Position numbers and translations under genes: made by a program
Shown here: in pieces, positions 12,625 to 25,612 of the stretch
How the letters are laid out: each line of letters starts with the position of its first letter
How positions within the stretch are numbered: the stretch's first letter is position 1
The notes under the pieces: model-generated
What the model saw: only the letters and a program-made list of their open reading frames with translations
The model's database searches: none
Told to the model about the DNA's origin: nothing
From: Isoetes taiwanensis
Lineage: Eukaryota; Streptophyta; Lycopodiopsida; Isoetales; Isoetaceae
DNA length: 64,000 nucleotides
NCBI GenBank assembly: GCA_021234155.1
Contig: JAJEKV010000523.1
Location: forward strand, 32,368-96,367
Direction: 5' to 3'

Positions 12625-12798
12625 AAGCTTTGATCTTCTCCTTCATTAGCTAAAGGAGAGTCTTCAAATGGAATCAGCCCCCGGTCATTGAACATATTAT
12701 GTGATCAAGGCGGATTCGGAAGATGGTCTGATCCATCGATAAACCTTCCTTCCAAGTGTACATACTCCTAACTTGACTCCATGCTTTAATCCATTTCT

Positions 12799-14650
12799 TT
12801 AAAATACTGGAGTAGAGTTAGGGACGAGTAAAAGGAAAAATGAATAGAGTAAGGAAGATGCATTTTTCATCTCTCCACCAAAGGGGTGGCACTTATTAAT
12901 ATAGTGTTGGATGATAATCAAGATGGGGTGTCTGATAAGGCTATAGGCAGCTTTATAGAAATACTTGGCCATAAGAGCTATCCCCTGCTTCTCTATGTTA
13001 ATGACTCCTAGACCCCCATCTTTCTTTTTCTTGCAACACTCTGTCATGGACACAGTGTCCAACATTTTCCATTTTGACTGAAGAGATAAACCTACCAATT
13101 ATACTGCTGAAGCTTAGGCGAGACTTTCTTGGGAGCAAGGATAATGTAAGATTGGTAAACATGAGAGGCAGATATAACAAAATTAGCTATGATAGCCCTA
13201 CCATTTTTAGAGAGATATTTAGAGTTCAGGCTATCAACTTTCCTTTGAAACTTATCAATTATACCCTCCCAGATATCAAAGGGGCTGCTCCTAATGGCAA
13301 AGGGAATACCAAGAATCTTCGACTTGAGAGTGGGGGGATCATACTTATGAGTCCAGAGGGCAGCTGTTTGCTCTCCCTTTACCGATTTCTTGCCATCACC
13401 CTTGACTTGGTTCGGTTGATCCTGCATCCCGAGGCAGCTCCAAATTCATCCAGTATAGTTTGAGTATTTAGAATTGACCTTTCATCCATAGAGACCATGA
13501 GAAAAGTATCGTCTGCAAAGTGTCCGTTTAGTATTTGATCTGTAATATTGTTGTCAGGTAAAGATAGCCCTTGGATCGCATTAGTACTCTTGGCCTCCTC
13601 AAGTCTGCTATGCAAAGCTTCCATAACAATAAGAAATAAGAAGGGGCTAGGGACAGCTCGCTTCACCCCTTTAAGGGGAAGAAGGGGCTGCATTCACCAT
13701 TGATAAGAATAGAGGACCGAGAATTATTCAAGATTGCATAAAAGATATTGATTACCTCCTCGAGAATCCTAAAGCATTGCAAAGAAATCGTACAGTAAAA
13801 CTCCAACTCACCATATCAAGGCCTTTGTAATGTCAAGCTTAATAAGGGCAATTTCTTGCTGAATCCTTGGCCCAATTTAGACCAAGAATAGCGGTAATCA
13901 CGTTATCTAAAATGTACTGTTCTTTAAATATGCCGTGAGAGGAGCTAATAATATCCTCAAGGACCGGCTTGAGTCTACTTGACAATAGAACCTCGAGATG
14001 ATCTTATAGATCACATTAGAGAGAGAAATAGGCGTAGTCCAAAAAGTCTTTTCGGCATATCATTCTTGGGAATAAGGGCAATGAGGCTAGTGTTAATTCT
14101 AGCATCAAGACACTTTCGCTTCTTGAACTCATTAGCTAAATTTGTGATAATTGTCTCCCGAATAGGCCATGCTTTCTTGAAGAACTCAGTAGGAAGACCA
14201 TCCGTCCGGGAGTCTTTCCATTCTCCATTTCTTTGACAAGATGATACAACTCAAGGTTACTAAAGCCCTTCTCCAAAACTCCCCTATTATGCTCATTAGT
14301 GACCTTTGCTTGGAGGTTGATAAAGTTGAATTAATGGTGTGGGATGACAATCATGATTGGTACCCATAACATTAGTGAAATGACCAGCAACCTTCTTGAT
14401 ATCCTCTTCATTAGAGATGAGATCATCTCCACCATAATCTCATAGATATGGTTCTTCTTTGCCCTTCCCTTAGCTTTAATGAAAAAAATTTGGAGTTACA
14501 CCTCTCATCCTCCTTAATTTCCCTAATTTTAGCTTTGAGTCTCCATCCTCCGGCAATTCTGATCTCCTCCTTCTCAATTTCCTTCCTAATTTGCTCCTAT
14601 TTGATCCCCGAGGCATGAGGAAGAAGATCCCTAAGATTTTTAAGATTGGT
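12799..14650 (-). pseudogene. LINE ORF2 reverse transcriptase domain
   Basis: RVT_1-type polymerase. The clearest part is 13693-13379: a GVKRAVPSPFLFLIVMEAL segment (the GVRQGCPLSPFLF motif with bases missing), then HFADDTFLMV with the FADD catalytic core, then ILDEFGAASGCRINRTKS, all typical of plant L1 elements. Downstream minus-strand ORFs carry MFTNLTLSLLPRKS and the thumb-like KKDGGLGVINIEKQGIAL, which fits the usual KK.GGLG motif. The comparison with GVRQGCPLSP shows missing bases at CAG and CTT positions, a pattern seen in other decayed elements here. Confidence 0.88.
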
Positions 14651-14899
14651 CATCTTTTGATAATGAATTTCCTTCCCCATTCCTTTAACCAATTTTAATA
14701 GCCTTGGAGACCCTTATCCACCAATCCATCCAGCCGAGGAGCTGCCCAAGGGTTTAGGGTTTTGCCTAACGACTCACGGAGCTTACCCATGAAGTCGATT
14801 ATGATCAAGAAGAGTTGTGTTTAACTTAAAGTAAGTTTTTCTTTTCCCGCTTTGGTCCTGAAGCGAGATGATAATTTTCCGAGGGAAATGATCCGGATG

Positions 14900-15589
14900 T
14901 GGTATATAACCTTTCATGTTCTCCCTCTGTTACTATTGTTCCGGAGATTCTCGGAGATGTAGAATCTATCATGCAAGCACCGAGATAGGATCAACCCTTT
15001 TATCGTCCGACTAAAATCATTAGGTTTAGTTCGCCAAAGATTAGATGATGGGAGTGCAAGAGGTTGTCCCGGATATTTTTTTCTGGGGTAACAAAGGCTT
15101 GAAATTTTTGTTTCTCATATATTCACCGGTAACCATGTTCATATCACCTCCCATGATGCATTCATCATAATCAATATTGTCCGTGCTGGTTTTGACTTTG
15201 GTCCAAACCCTAATCCTATCACCGAGGATTGTTATAGGCATAAATGTTAACAAAAGCTAACTTTACATTACTCATTTTTGCTTCGAATCGCCACCGCCAT
15301 CCATATCGTATCACTAACCATGTAAGGGTCAATTAGATTAAGACTATCTCTCGGATAATAGCAATGCCGCCAGAGGATTCATGTATTGGAATGGACCATA
15401 AACTATAGCCAATAGGAAGAGTTTTTCTAATAATAGAGTCATCTTTGAGAATCATGGATCTTATGCTCCACGAAGAAAAAAAGAATATCGGGGTTGAGGG
15501 ACAAAAATACATACCTTTAACCTTTCCCTCTTGATCTTTGAATTAATTCCACGGAGATTCCGGGTAATGCAACTTATAGATCTATCCAT
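14900..15589 (-). pseudogene. LINE ORF2 endonuclease domain (APE type)
   Basis: Starts at the minus-strand ATG at 15589 with MDRSISCITRNLRGIN, comparable to the WNxRGLN opening of plant LINE endonucleases. Downstream are GGIAIIR, then DRIRVWTKVKT and GGDMNMVTG; the last corresponds to the GDFN catalytic/structural motif. It would nick target DNA to prime reverse transcription. Multiple stops and frame changes make it non-functional. Confidence 0.75.
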
Positions 15590-15882
15590 TAGTAAAATAC
15601 TCTTACCTTACGCCTGCGCCACTTTTGGATCTTTCTTGAATTTGGTTCCGTAGAAATAGAATAGATTTTTCTTCTTACCCCTACCTTTTTCCTTGTAACA
15701 ATTTGCCATTCCCTGCTCATTGTCCTTTGTGATCTCATCAGCAATATGGTTTGAATTCAGTTCCTTCCTCCATCAGAGCTCTTAGGTATGGTCTCTGGAA
15801 ACACTAAAATAAACCTTCTTGTGTTAAAAGTAACCGAGAAATTCACCTTATTTAGGGATAAAAAGGGCTCTTATCCATATTT

Positions 15883-17267
15883 TTATCCATCTTTGATATG
15901 GTCAACGTTTGTATTAGGGATCGAGCTTTCATTTTTTTCCATTTCCTTTGTAGCTTTGGATTCCCCTTTTCCCTGGGTCTTAGGAACCCAAATTTGTTTA
16001 CTTTGCTCCTTTTGAGGGATATTCTTACCTTTGTCTTCCCCAGGTGGGGATAGGCACTTTAGAATAGTTGACCATAAGATCCAAGAAGTCGTCGAGGGGC
16101 CGGTCCTCACCTTGATCTCCCTTTTCCATTCGAAATCCATAGCTTTAGAGATGCATATGGAAGGGTAGTTTGTTTGAGGGATGATAATATCAATAGTATC
16201 ACCTAAATCCTCACGAAATAGCCTTGAGGTGAGTCCTAGTCCTAAAACTTGGGGAAGATTGGGGAAAGAGACCAAGTGGTAATAGAGATGTTATCAGTCT
16301 TGTTAGGAATAAACTTGGGGCTCCACCTCATAATGTAGAAGGGCTGATAATTGATGTGATCAATCTTTCTTTAAGGATTTGACTAACACAAATCTCATCT
16401 CTGGCAGACTATTTGGAAAGTTTTTGTTGTCCAACCCGAGAATAGACATGATAGGGATATTTTGGACTTTGGTGAACCACATCTTGACTTCACCGATAGT
16501 AGGACACTTCTGGGGAAGTGAATCGGGAATGCGACTTTCTTTGAAAAATATCATAAGCGGAGGGATCGAGATGGCATAAAGGTCTATAAAGTTATTATCC
16601 AGGTTCTTTTCCCCGACTGTATTTACATTTCATTTCCTTAGAATAATCTAAAGAATCATTTTTTAAAAGAGCATTTTTATAAGAAGCGTGGGTTACCGGA
16701 CCTTTTTTTGAATCGCTTTTTCCCATCAAGAATTGTTTTGAATTTTGATGTCCCCCACCTTGGTACTCGTGCTATGAAGGTTGTTTTCCTTAATGGTCTT
16801 GCAATTTTGGCGACAGACATCTCAACACTGCAAGGTTGAAGAAACCATTGGAGTCTCGATGAAAGCACTCTTTGAGACCCTTTTTTTAAGGTTGAGTTGG
16901 TAGGTCTCGAGTGAAGAGGATATTTGTTCCAAGAAAGAAGTGTTGTTTGAGAGGCTTTGAACAAACGCCTATGCCATTCTATTACATGATCCCTCGCATC
17001 CTCCATAGTTTAATAAGTTTCACGCTTGCTTTGGATATCCGATTAAAGTCAGCAAAGTTTAAGCGCTAGCATCTTCGCCTTGTTAAGCATTTCATCCATA
17101 GAATTCAAAACATTGTTCTTCAAACCACCCGGATCCTCCTTTGTGTGCCCTTGCTTAACTGTGATAAGCTTATACAGAGTGGTCCACGTTTGAGCAATTT
17201 CCAGCATGTTCCACACCCGATCTACGCTGCCGCTTACCCTCAACGTAATCCTTTTCCATTTCATCAT
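15883..17267 (-). pseudogene. LINE ORF1-like (DUF4283-type) remnant
   Basis: Several minus-strand ORFs in different frames replace one continuous ORF. The last, ending at 15883, starts FPNLPQVLGLGLTSRLF and is followed by DLGDTIDIIIP and a basic, Lys/Glu-rich tail. This order (a conserved N-terminal domain, then a charged low-complexity tail) fits the nucleic-acid-binding ORF1 of plant L1 elements. A segment at 16554-16360 with SRIPDSLPQKCPTIGEVK also fits. Its position directly upstream of the endonuclease supports the call. The start codon cannot be fixed. Confidence 0.6.
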
Positions 17268-17269
17268 AT

Positions 17270-18060
17270 CTCTTACATTCCGCCACTACCGGATCATCTT
17301 GCACACCCATGCAAGCAGCTGGCGGCGATTCATTGATCCTTAATTATATTAAAGGCTATGTAAAATTCTTAGGGTTTTCCGGGCTTCATCTTTCTTTGTT
17401 CTCTAACCAAAAAATTTAAGGCCCATTCCTCGTCCTCTAATCTTTGCCTCCTCGTTTCGCTTCGCCTAACGTGAACCACTTTTTGCCATTCTTACGCTAG
17501 TTAGCGACTTGAAACCTCAAACCAAAATTTCTAAATCCTCAAAAGCTTTCTGCGGGCTGCAAATCGAAGAACAGGCCAGGTACTAGGGTTTCAGCCAAAT
17601 TCTATGGGGACACCGGAGGCGAAAGAGATTCCCGGGGAATCGGTTTCAAGAGCCGGATATCCTGTATTATGAGGTAGAAATTCTAAGGGAGCCTAATCTA
17701 TCAAAGCACACAACACCGAAAGTGACTTGCCCACCGACTTTCGCTGAATCCTACTCTAGATTGATTATTGTACGCTAAACTAAGAAGAGATCGATCCACC
17801 GACGGTCCACATCATGGCCCAGGAGATGTGAGGGAGCCCGAGACTCGGGAGAACATCCTCTAACAAGGACTCATCCATCGAGGCTCGGGCTTCCCAAGCT
17901 TCCCAAGGAGGATGAAGGAGGCGCTAACGTTCATTTTTCCCCACCATTATCGTGGTTGTTCCCGAATTGCTGATGCAATTTGTCGACCAATCCTAAAGTG
18001 CGATTCAAGAACGAGAGCCAACAAGTTTGGGTAGAATGCAAGCGGTAATTTGTGCTAGAT
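17270..18060. other. LINE 5' flank, no gene recognised
   Basis: Moderately GC-rich sequence with AGGGTTT telo-box-like words near 17370 and 17585 and no usable ORF. It may hold the LINE 5' UTR/promoter or the leader of the coding-like region that starts near 18280. Confidence 0.35.
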
Positions 18061-18279
18061 ATTTACCATGGTAATTGAGGATCATGATGCATTTCATTTT
18101 CATGTATCTGCTGAAATGCATATTAATCTATGAGTTTGCTTTGAACTGAAAGAATTTGGACAAGATCGGTTATATATGGCTACATCAATTCCTATAGATT
18201 CAGGGTAATTTTGAACTTACATATTTGTTGTTGATTTCTTTCCTTATTTGTTGATGTTTGCTTTAATTCTAGAAAATGT

Positions 18280-21200
18280 TTATCGTCACAATCCAGAACC
18301 TTATGGAGACAATGAAGAGTCTGCATTTTCATGAAGATTTGCAACCTTCTTACCATGAAGGTGATTTCCAAGAGTCTCAAGGGTGGTTACCAACAGGGAA
18401 CTCAAGATGTTCAAAGTGAAGAAGGTGTGCGACCTTCTTTAAGTCGATTTCAAGGAATTGGATTCCTTGAATTTACTTTGAACTTTTCTTTTGCTAATCT
18501 TTGTTGTCTTTCTTGTTATGAAGGGTGTCACCAAGATAATAATACAAGGGTGTCATGCTTTTTTTTAGAAGGTATAGAGCTGAGTTAAGGAGAAAAGAGA
18601 GAGAGCTTAAGAGGGAAAGGGAAATTGTAGCAGATGAAGAAGCATTGCTCCAAGGTGATCTAAGCACATGGAAGAAGAGAATGCTATCAAAAAGGTTGCA
18701 ATGAAGGTGAAAAAAGGTTCTTGTTAATGCAAGTTGTAGGGATAGGAAAGAGATAATTAAGTCTGCGCAAAGTGGCTACCCGAACTTGTTGTTCCTAACT
18801 CCAAGGATGAATCTATAATGAAGAAAATTGTGGAGAATTTAAAGAACTCTTTTTGCAGATCATAAGAATGAGAAGAAAACAGATATTAAGAGGGCAAGAA
18901 CTGCTGCCATGGTTTATCTTTCCAATACCAATATTAACAAATCAGCATTCTCGTAACTCTATGCCCGAACAGAAAGATTGTCACAACCGGCCGTGAAGAA
19001 GAAGAGTAGATGTGAACTTGGTGAGGGTCCATGGTCCATGTTCAAAAATAAGATTAGATGTGACAAACTCTCTTATGACGAGAGAAAACTAGTGGTGGAT
19101 TTTGGAGACACAATACAAGAGTTTCCCCATGTAAGAAACATGTCATCAAGATAAAAGCAACGGGAAAGAAGATATTGCATGCACTACACTTTCTTGAAGA
19201 GACACGGGTAATTTTAAAGCAATTTGTTTTCAAATTGTTAAGGTTTAAGATTTTCAACTTAAGGTTGTTGATATGTTGTTGTTTGTTTTCTCGCAGCAAG
19301 TTTCTTCCACGATTTGAAAGGCAATATCCATACTTTCAAATATCATTTACAACATTCCATGCTCTAAAGCCTCCATATGTCGGGAAGGTAAAAGATAGAG
19401 AGACTTGTGGCTGTATTCTACCATTTGAGAGTTGACTTTTGTGAGACAGGCCATAAACAAAGTAAGATTAGATCGGGACCTCCATGGTCCAAATTGCACA
19501 TGCAATTGTGATGTATGTGGTATAGGACCAACCCTGCAATGCATCTAAAGCTACATATGCTTCAACCTCCGAGCTTTGGAGATCTTTGGTATGTCCTAAG
19601 GATGAATCAAGAGAGTGGCATCAACATAATTGTCTCACGCTTAAATGCAAGGCTTGTGGAAAAAACAAAGTGCCAACTTGTCCAAAAGAAAGAGATTACA
19701 AGTTGAACCATCAAGTAGATTGGAAGACATTTGATAAGGTAATTCAAATTGTTATTCTTAAATGAGATATTCTTTTAACTCAAACTCTTCTTTGAACATA
19801 ACAGGTTTATGAGGAGGACAAGGTAACATTCTTCGAGAAGGAAAAACTTGTTAAGAAGAAAGGAGCTGCCGAGAAGACCAAGGTAGGGAAGAACAATCTT
19901 TGGTCGAAGAAAGGTGGTGCGGGCAAGAGCCCGCTTTGAGAATTTAGGATGTAAGAAAGGTGGTGGCCGGTAAGGTAAAGGTTGATGAGAATTCAGGTCG
20001 AAAAAAGATCCAAGGCTAAGAAGAAGGTATTACAAGTAACTTGAAATGTTAAATCCAAAAAAGGTGGTAATCGATATATGTTTTTGCTTCTTTTGTAGGA
20101 AGCTCCCAAACCTGCCAACAAGCTTGTTTACAAGGCGACACCCGAGTGAGAGTTGTTCCAATTTGCCGATACCTTCCCATTCCATTCATCCCTCATAATT
20201 ATGAAGCCGGATGGCAAGCAAAGCAGTTTAGGGAGTGTTTGGCGGCTTTTCCAAAGGACACTATAGTTTCAATTGATTGACTTTTGCAAGAGAACTACAC
20301 CTTCAAAATCCAACAAGAAATACAAAGCTTGCATTGGAGGAATGACCAATGCACCATTTTGGTGCACATCACATATAGGCATGCTCCACCTTCTACGAAA
20401 CGTAATAGAAAGATCATTAAGGAAACACATTTTACATAAGTGATGATAGAGAACATGATGTACTCTTCGTTCAACATTGTTTGCAAAAACATGTAGTTTT
20501 CCTTGCTGACAAGGGTGTCCATTACAAGAATCATGTCATGTGGTCTGATGGATGTTCCCATCAATTTAAAGGAGCAAGGATGTTCTACTTCCTAGGCGTG
20601 TTCTTTCAAAGCAATCGAAAACCAATACACCGGAATTTCTTTGCATCATATCATGGCAAAGGTAATTACTTTTATTTTAGTCTATTGGTTCTTTTTAATT
20701 GGCATTTCTTTAAAATTCTCAGAATCAATCCTTGCGGTGAGCATGATGGTGTTGGTCTTTGTAATAAAAGAGCCCTCACACATGAGATGTTGAAGAGGAA
20801 TTCAGTACCACTAAGGAATGCACATGATGCAGTTGTGTTTTGCAGAGCACATTTTAAGTCAGATTGTGACAATGAAGGAGATCATCCTTGCTGGTACACG
20901 AGTAGTTCAGGTTTTACATGTTGTTTGCATTGCATGTTATTTTACATGATTCCTTTTGCAGATATTTTTGGGAGATAGCTATCAATGAGGTTGATAGAAG
21001 TGACAGTCATGATTGTAAGACATTAATGAGTTCCGAAAGTTGCATTGTATCAGACACTGCATTCCAATTACCCTACCGGGTTGCTCATATGGATTCGGTT
21101 TGCTTGTAATTACTGTTGGGCAGGAAAGTTTGGGAAGTGCATAAACAAAAGCAGAATAGGATCTTGGGTTTATTCTGAACTAATTCCAGGTGCTCAAGAC

Positions 21201-21700
21201 GAGCTGGAAACATTGTGGTCCTATCTATGAAGGGGATCATGAATGGGTTTTGATGTAGTTGATGTTGGGGATAATGCATTGTAGTACCATCCGAGGCCAA
21301 CAACAAGGAACAGGTAGACTTCTACATCATCAAATGCACTAAGCCTAAAACACATTGTAGAGAGGGCCTTTAAAGATGCATGGGGTGCTAAATTTGCTAG
21401 AAGAGAAGTGGTCCTCTCGGTGTAAGTATTATAAGTTTTTAGGAGGTAGTGAATTTGAATTGTTTGAAGATGCACCGTAGTGCAATGCATACTGACCACT
21501 TGGTCATGTCGTGGTTGCTTTGATATGGTGGTCGTAAGTGAAAAATATATACAAACTTCCAAAGGATGTTCATGATCATCTTTTTAGATCGAAGTTTTGG
21601 AGCACAAGAGTAGTCTTTATGCAGATAGCTTAGTAGATGAGGATGAGCCTGCACCGAGTTCTTCAATGAGAAATGGAACCAAATGAATTCTTTACTATCA
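18280..21700 (+). pseudogene. Transposase-like multi-exon gene remnant (WSDGC / HGKGEHDG family)
   Basis: Coding-like fragments lie in order on the plus strand. They are: an N-terminal part (METMKSLHFHEDLQPSYHEG near 18300); a basic coiled-coil-like stretch (YRAELRRKERELKRERE near 18560); a Cys/His-rich segment (CDVCGIGPT near 19510); a Lys-rich linker (19800-20000); and the core at 20430-20870. The core reads HDVLFVQHCLQKHVVF, then HVMWSDGCSHQFKGARMFYF, then after an intron HGKG|EHDGVG and KRALTHEMLKRNS. Later pieces are REIAINEVDRS and SRIGSWVYSELIP. Proteins with this WSDGC...HGKGEHDG layout occur in multicopy, transposase-like families of early land plants and animals; that link is from memory. 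Stops and frameshifts are frequent. The catalytic chemistry is not shown here. Confidence 0.5.
20662..20736 (+). other. Intron with a damaged 3' splice site
   Basis: The frame reads HGK plus one base, then GTAATT (donor). It resumes at 20737 to give G-EHDGVG in perfect register. The 3' end reads CCTTGCG where TTGCAG would be expected, as if the A of CAG were missing. Confidence 0.5.
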
Positions 21701-21709
21701 TACAAGCAT

Positions 21710-23040
21710 TGCTAGTGCTAACCAAATTGTATTCAATTGTAACATTCATATTCAAGTAATAAAGAAAAGTTTCATTCTTTTTTTTGCTATTGCGTAATCT
21801 AGTTTGAATAGTAAGAACTAGTTGCGGGGTTTATTTTGAAATGTAAGATTTGGTTGCGAGATCCTGGTAATCCCTCAATTGAGTTGGTGCAGAACCTCCA
21901 GGTTGCACATGGCAACCAATCTATACCTTGATCTTGCAAGAATGAAAGCTCTGTTATACGGTTTGCAATCGATTTCCCAATTCCAGAAAAAGACTGTGTA
22001 CTTCAAATGCCAAATGCTAGCAGGCCTTAATGTATTTCGTGTTGAATCCAGCTGGTTTATATGCTTGAGAGATGTACTTAAGTAGATATAAAACTTTCTC
22101 TCAAGTCAGATGCACTTAGCTATTTCAAAAGATCGTCATTGACAGGTCAAAAATTGGTCAATGACCCAAGGCGAGGAGCTAAGATTTGCAACAGTGTTCA
22201 AAGTTTCTTTAGTAGTATAATCACTTGGAATTGTCTCGATGATCTTTAAGATTGTGTGCAAGCCATAAACCATGGGAAAGGGCAAAGAACTATGCATGTT
22301 TGAATTGTATCATAGGTGAAAGCATGCTAGGGTGTACCATCTAAAGTTCTTTTTAGGAGTGTGCAAAACTATTTCCAAAAAACCCAAAGACTGGTACTAA
22401 GAACTTGCATAAATGCCTCAATAAACAATAAGTTTGAGAGTTGGTTCATTCATTTTAGTCTCTAAGAGTATTGTTATCCTCTACTACTATAGATTGACAT
22501 GTTGTTGACCTTCAATTCAAAATTTTTGGATTGATTTTAATGGGAAGAAAAACAAAGTACCATTTTAAAAGTACCCAGTGTAGGTACTTTTGAGGGTTCC
22601 AAAAGTGGTACAATCAGCATGCTTTCACCCCGAGAATTCGCGTGGTATTGCGTAATATCAATTGAATTGTTTGAATATCATTTGAATTGTTTTAATTCTT
22701 CGTGGTATTGCGTATCATCGTTTTGAATTGTAAGAATTGGTTACAGGTACAAAACACTTTGCATAAAACAAGAGAACTGAACCAATGAAGAAAAAAAAAT
22801 ATACAAAAAATTTTAAAGAAGCACAAAGTTCATATATTCAAGTGGTTACGTACATGGTCACATTCAAAAAATTGGGACTGTCACATATTCAACATGTAGT
22901 TTACATATTCAATAACTTAGAGACTGTCATATATTCACAAAATTGCAGATCATACTCAAAATTTACCCGACAGAAAGCAGCTTAACATTGAAAACTTAAG
23001 ATTGTTTCAAAACCAAACTTCAACTTTAACCCCGCAAAAG
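21710..23040. other. No gene recognised
   Basis: AT-rich sequence between the two convergent remnants. The word CGTGGTATTGCGTA occurs twice about 60 bp apart (22641 and 22700 areas), with ATTGAATTG-rich text between, a small local duplication. Confidence 0.45.
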
Positions 23041-23049
23041 CTAGCAACG

Positions 23050-24570
23050 CTTATCCGGCTTTTTCTTATAAACTTCTAAGAGTGAGGTCTTCCTCATCGA
23101 TTGATATCTGTGAATGGTGACTTTGAAGGAGTAGGCTCTTCATGTGTTGGAGTCATGAATCGAGCGGGTGTAACAGAGAAGCATGTGTAATAGGAGAAGC
23201 AAGTGGAGAACCCGTGTAACAGAGTTGTTGGGATCTCACGTTCGGGACTACAGTCTTAGGACTTGACTGACTTCTGATCTTGCTTTCTTGTTGCCGCTCC
23301 TAAGAATCTTCTTCTTGCCTTTCCTCTTAGCAACAAAATCTTTGGAAATAGGTTTGTCATACTTTCATTGCAACAGAGTTGGAATCCTCACCCATGTCTT
23401 TACCTTTTCCTTTCACCTTTGTGACCTTTGTCACCTTCACATCTTCATCGAAGACTCTTCATACTCCTCGGCCATTTCATCTTCATCGCTTTAAAGTAAC
23501 CAAGTTCTTGCTCAAGCTTGGGGCACTTCTACCCCACAACCGCCAATTGCATAAATGCATAGTATCCAAGAGATGTAACCAAAGCAAAGCAAAACATGAA
23601 ATTTATGATCACATGATAACTTGATAAGAAAATCAGAATCGAGCTAAAACTCAAACCACAACCTTCACATCTTTTCAACCAAATTGATCTCGAGGCGCAT
23701 CATAAACACCCATGTGAACTTTGAGTTCCTTCTTACCTTTATTGAAATCAAGATAGCGGATATGTTTGACTTTGCATTCCAAAACTCCATCCTATGGCCA
23801 TATGCTTCAATATTCACTTCCAAGGATTTGATTTCTTCCTTCAACTTTTTCGCATCAAGCAACATTAGCACTCCCAATAGTTTCGTAAAGTAAATCCATT
23901 AAACTTGCTTCTTCTTTCTTCAAGTATGCAACCAAAGCTTGGTTGTTAGGCAAATCAAGACTTGTAAAGTTTGATAGATTCTCTCTTCTCGAAATTTGCT
24001 TGTACAATAAAGTGCAAGTAGCATCGACATTACTTAATCGCACCTACCTTCTTCAACAAAGTGCCTTTTTTTCCTTTAATTTCTTCTTCAGCTTTCTTTT
24101 GCATGTCTGACAAGCTTCTAATGTGATTGATAATCACATTGAGGTTAGCTTCAAAACAATTTACTTCATGATCTTTACTCTTATGAACTCTGAGAAAACT
24201 GTGGGAGTCTCCACGCTAAAGATGCCCAATTTACCTTGTAATTTTTTGGGTCACCAAAGCCTTAGGGGTGTTACGCCATACAAATGCTCTTGCAAAACGA
24301 GTCCTCACTTCATTGTTGGTAGGGCCATTTCGGGTATACTTTTGAAGGAGTTCATTGAACTTCGCTTCGAATCTGAGCTTGATTTCCTTGATGTTGATCT
24401 TCGGGACCTCAAAGGAACTTCAAAAACTGATAAAAATTCAGCATTTGATACTTCTTTTGCCTTGATTTGGCTTGGCTTTCTTCCAGACGACTCCACTTTC
24501 CTCAAAACTCGGCAAATTCATATTTGTGTTCTTGCCGGCTTCAAATTTCGAAATATAATAAAATAGTAAA
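23050..24570 (-). pseudogene. Unrecognised coiled-coil protein gene remnant
   Basis: Minus-strand coding-like fragments: a Ser/Arg-rich part (RSRRSTSRKSSSDSKRSS near 24400), then LDLPNNQALVAYLKKEEASL near 23930, and a heptad-like helix (DAKKLKEEIKSLEVNIEAYG near 23840). A Lys-rich KVTKVTKVKGKGK-like part lies near 23430. Frames are interrupted by single-base shifts. It is convergent with the transposase-like remnant at 18280-21700, so the two could be partners of one element, but no terminal inverted repeats were found. Function unknown. Confidence 0.4.
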
Positions 24571-24599
24571 ACCACTTACATTTGAGTACTTTTATGTTA

Positions 24600-25612
24600 T
24601 AAATTTTGTCAAGCACAAACATTTTCTAAAAAAAGATAGCAAAAATGCGATACCTCCGGCTACCGGGGAGAACTCATGGTATAGTTGCAAAAGAGTCATT
24701 TAATTGCAAAGGAAGAAAAACAGAGTACAAATACACAAAGCTTGGGAGATAAGTTTGTTCAAGAGCTCGAATGCAAAGGTAAGGTGGTCGCAAGGGCGGA
24801 AAAATTCTATGATGATGGCCGATGATGGCCGCCGAACCCGGGCCGGTCGTCACTTCAAACACGTCACGAGCCCATCATGAGCCCGTCTGCGTGCTCGTTA
24901 ATTTAGGTGCTGGTAAGGTGCTATAACTTCAAAAAGTTGGGTAGGTTAAGCAAAAAAGCACCCTCTTTTGCTCATAGGCACCAGAGCCCAAGGCACTAGC
25001 ATAGGTTCAAACTTGCATGTTCCTGATTTGAGACACATCCATTATTACTAGATAGCATTCCAAACTGTAAATGAGTTGATAGAGGGAAATGTTTGCTACT
25101 CCGAACATTCCTCTTTATTGACTCACTCCCCAAATGGGAAAGAAAAATGTTCGCATCGGCTTGGCTGCCTCAATAAATTTCCTGTATATGTATTGTGGTG
25201 CATTTTCTTTTCTTTTGAATGTAACATTTTATTTTATGTTTGAGACAAAAAATAAAGGACATTACAATCTAAGACCATATACATAAAAACACTTCTCCTC
25301 AATGATTAACTGAGTGAACTTTGTAGCCCTTAGTGCATAGATAGGAAAAATTATCGTCCCAATAAAGGAGGCAGTGGAAACTATCCTTTTTTCTTCATGC
25401 ACCCTTCATACTGCTAGTTATTGTTCATTTGTACTTTTGTAACCTTCTCACTATACATCATATGTCCCAGCTAATCAATTATTTGTCTAGAAGTCAATCC
25501 AAAATAAAAATACATATATTTTACTTACATTCCACTTGTGTGGCACGTTTTTGCTCTTTTTAGAGGAGATAGAAGTTAGTTAGACAAGAACAAACTTCTT
25601 CTAGTTATTGGG
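24600..25612. other. Upstream region of the expansin gene
   Basis: 24660-24900 is GC-richer and resembles the flank of the preceding remnant. From 24950 on it is ordinary AT-rich plant intergenic sequence. A TATA-like ACATATATTTTAC near 25510 lies about 100 bp before the expansin ATG and could be its promoter. Confidence 0.4.

Larger units (their letters stand above)
11735..17267 (-). mobile_element. L1-type LINE retrotransposon, heavily decayed
   Basis: Read on the minus strand, the order is that of a plant L1 LINE. A DUF4283-like ORF1 (17267 to 15883) is followed by an APE-type endonuclease (about 15589 to 14900), a reverse transcriptase with a FADD active site (about 14650 to 12800) and a zf-RVT domain (12624 to 12244). 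Frames are broken many times, mostly by one- or two-base indels. The 3' end is uncertain: coding-like sequence continues to 11735 and a poly-T run near 11490 on the plus strand may be the tail. The 5' end lies between 17267 and about 18000. Such elements copy themselves by target-primed reverse transcription; this copy cannot. Confidence 0.87.
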
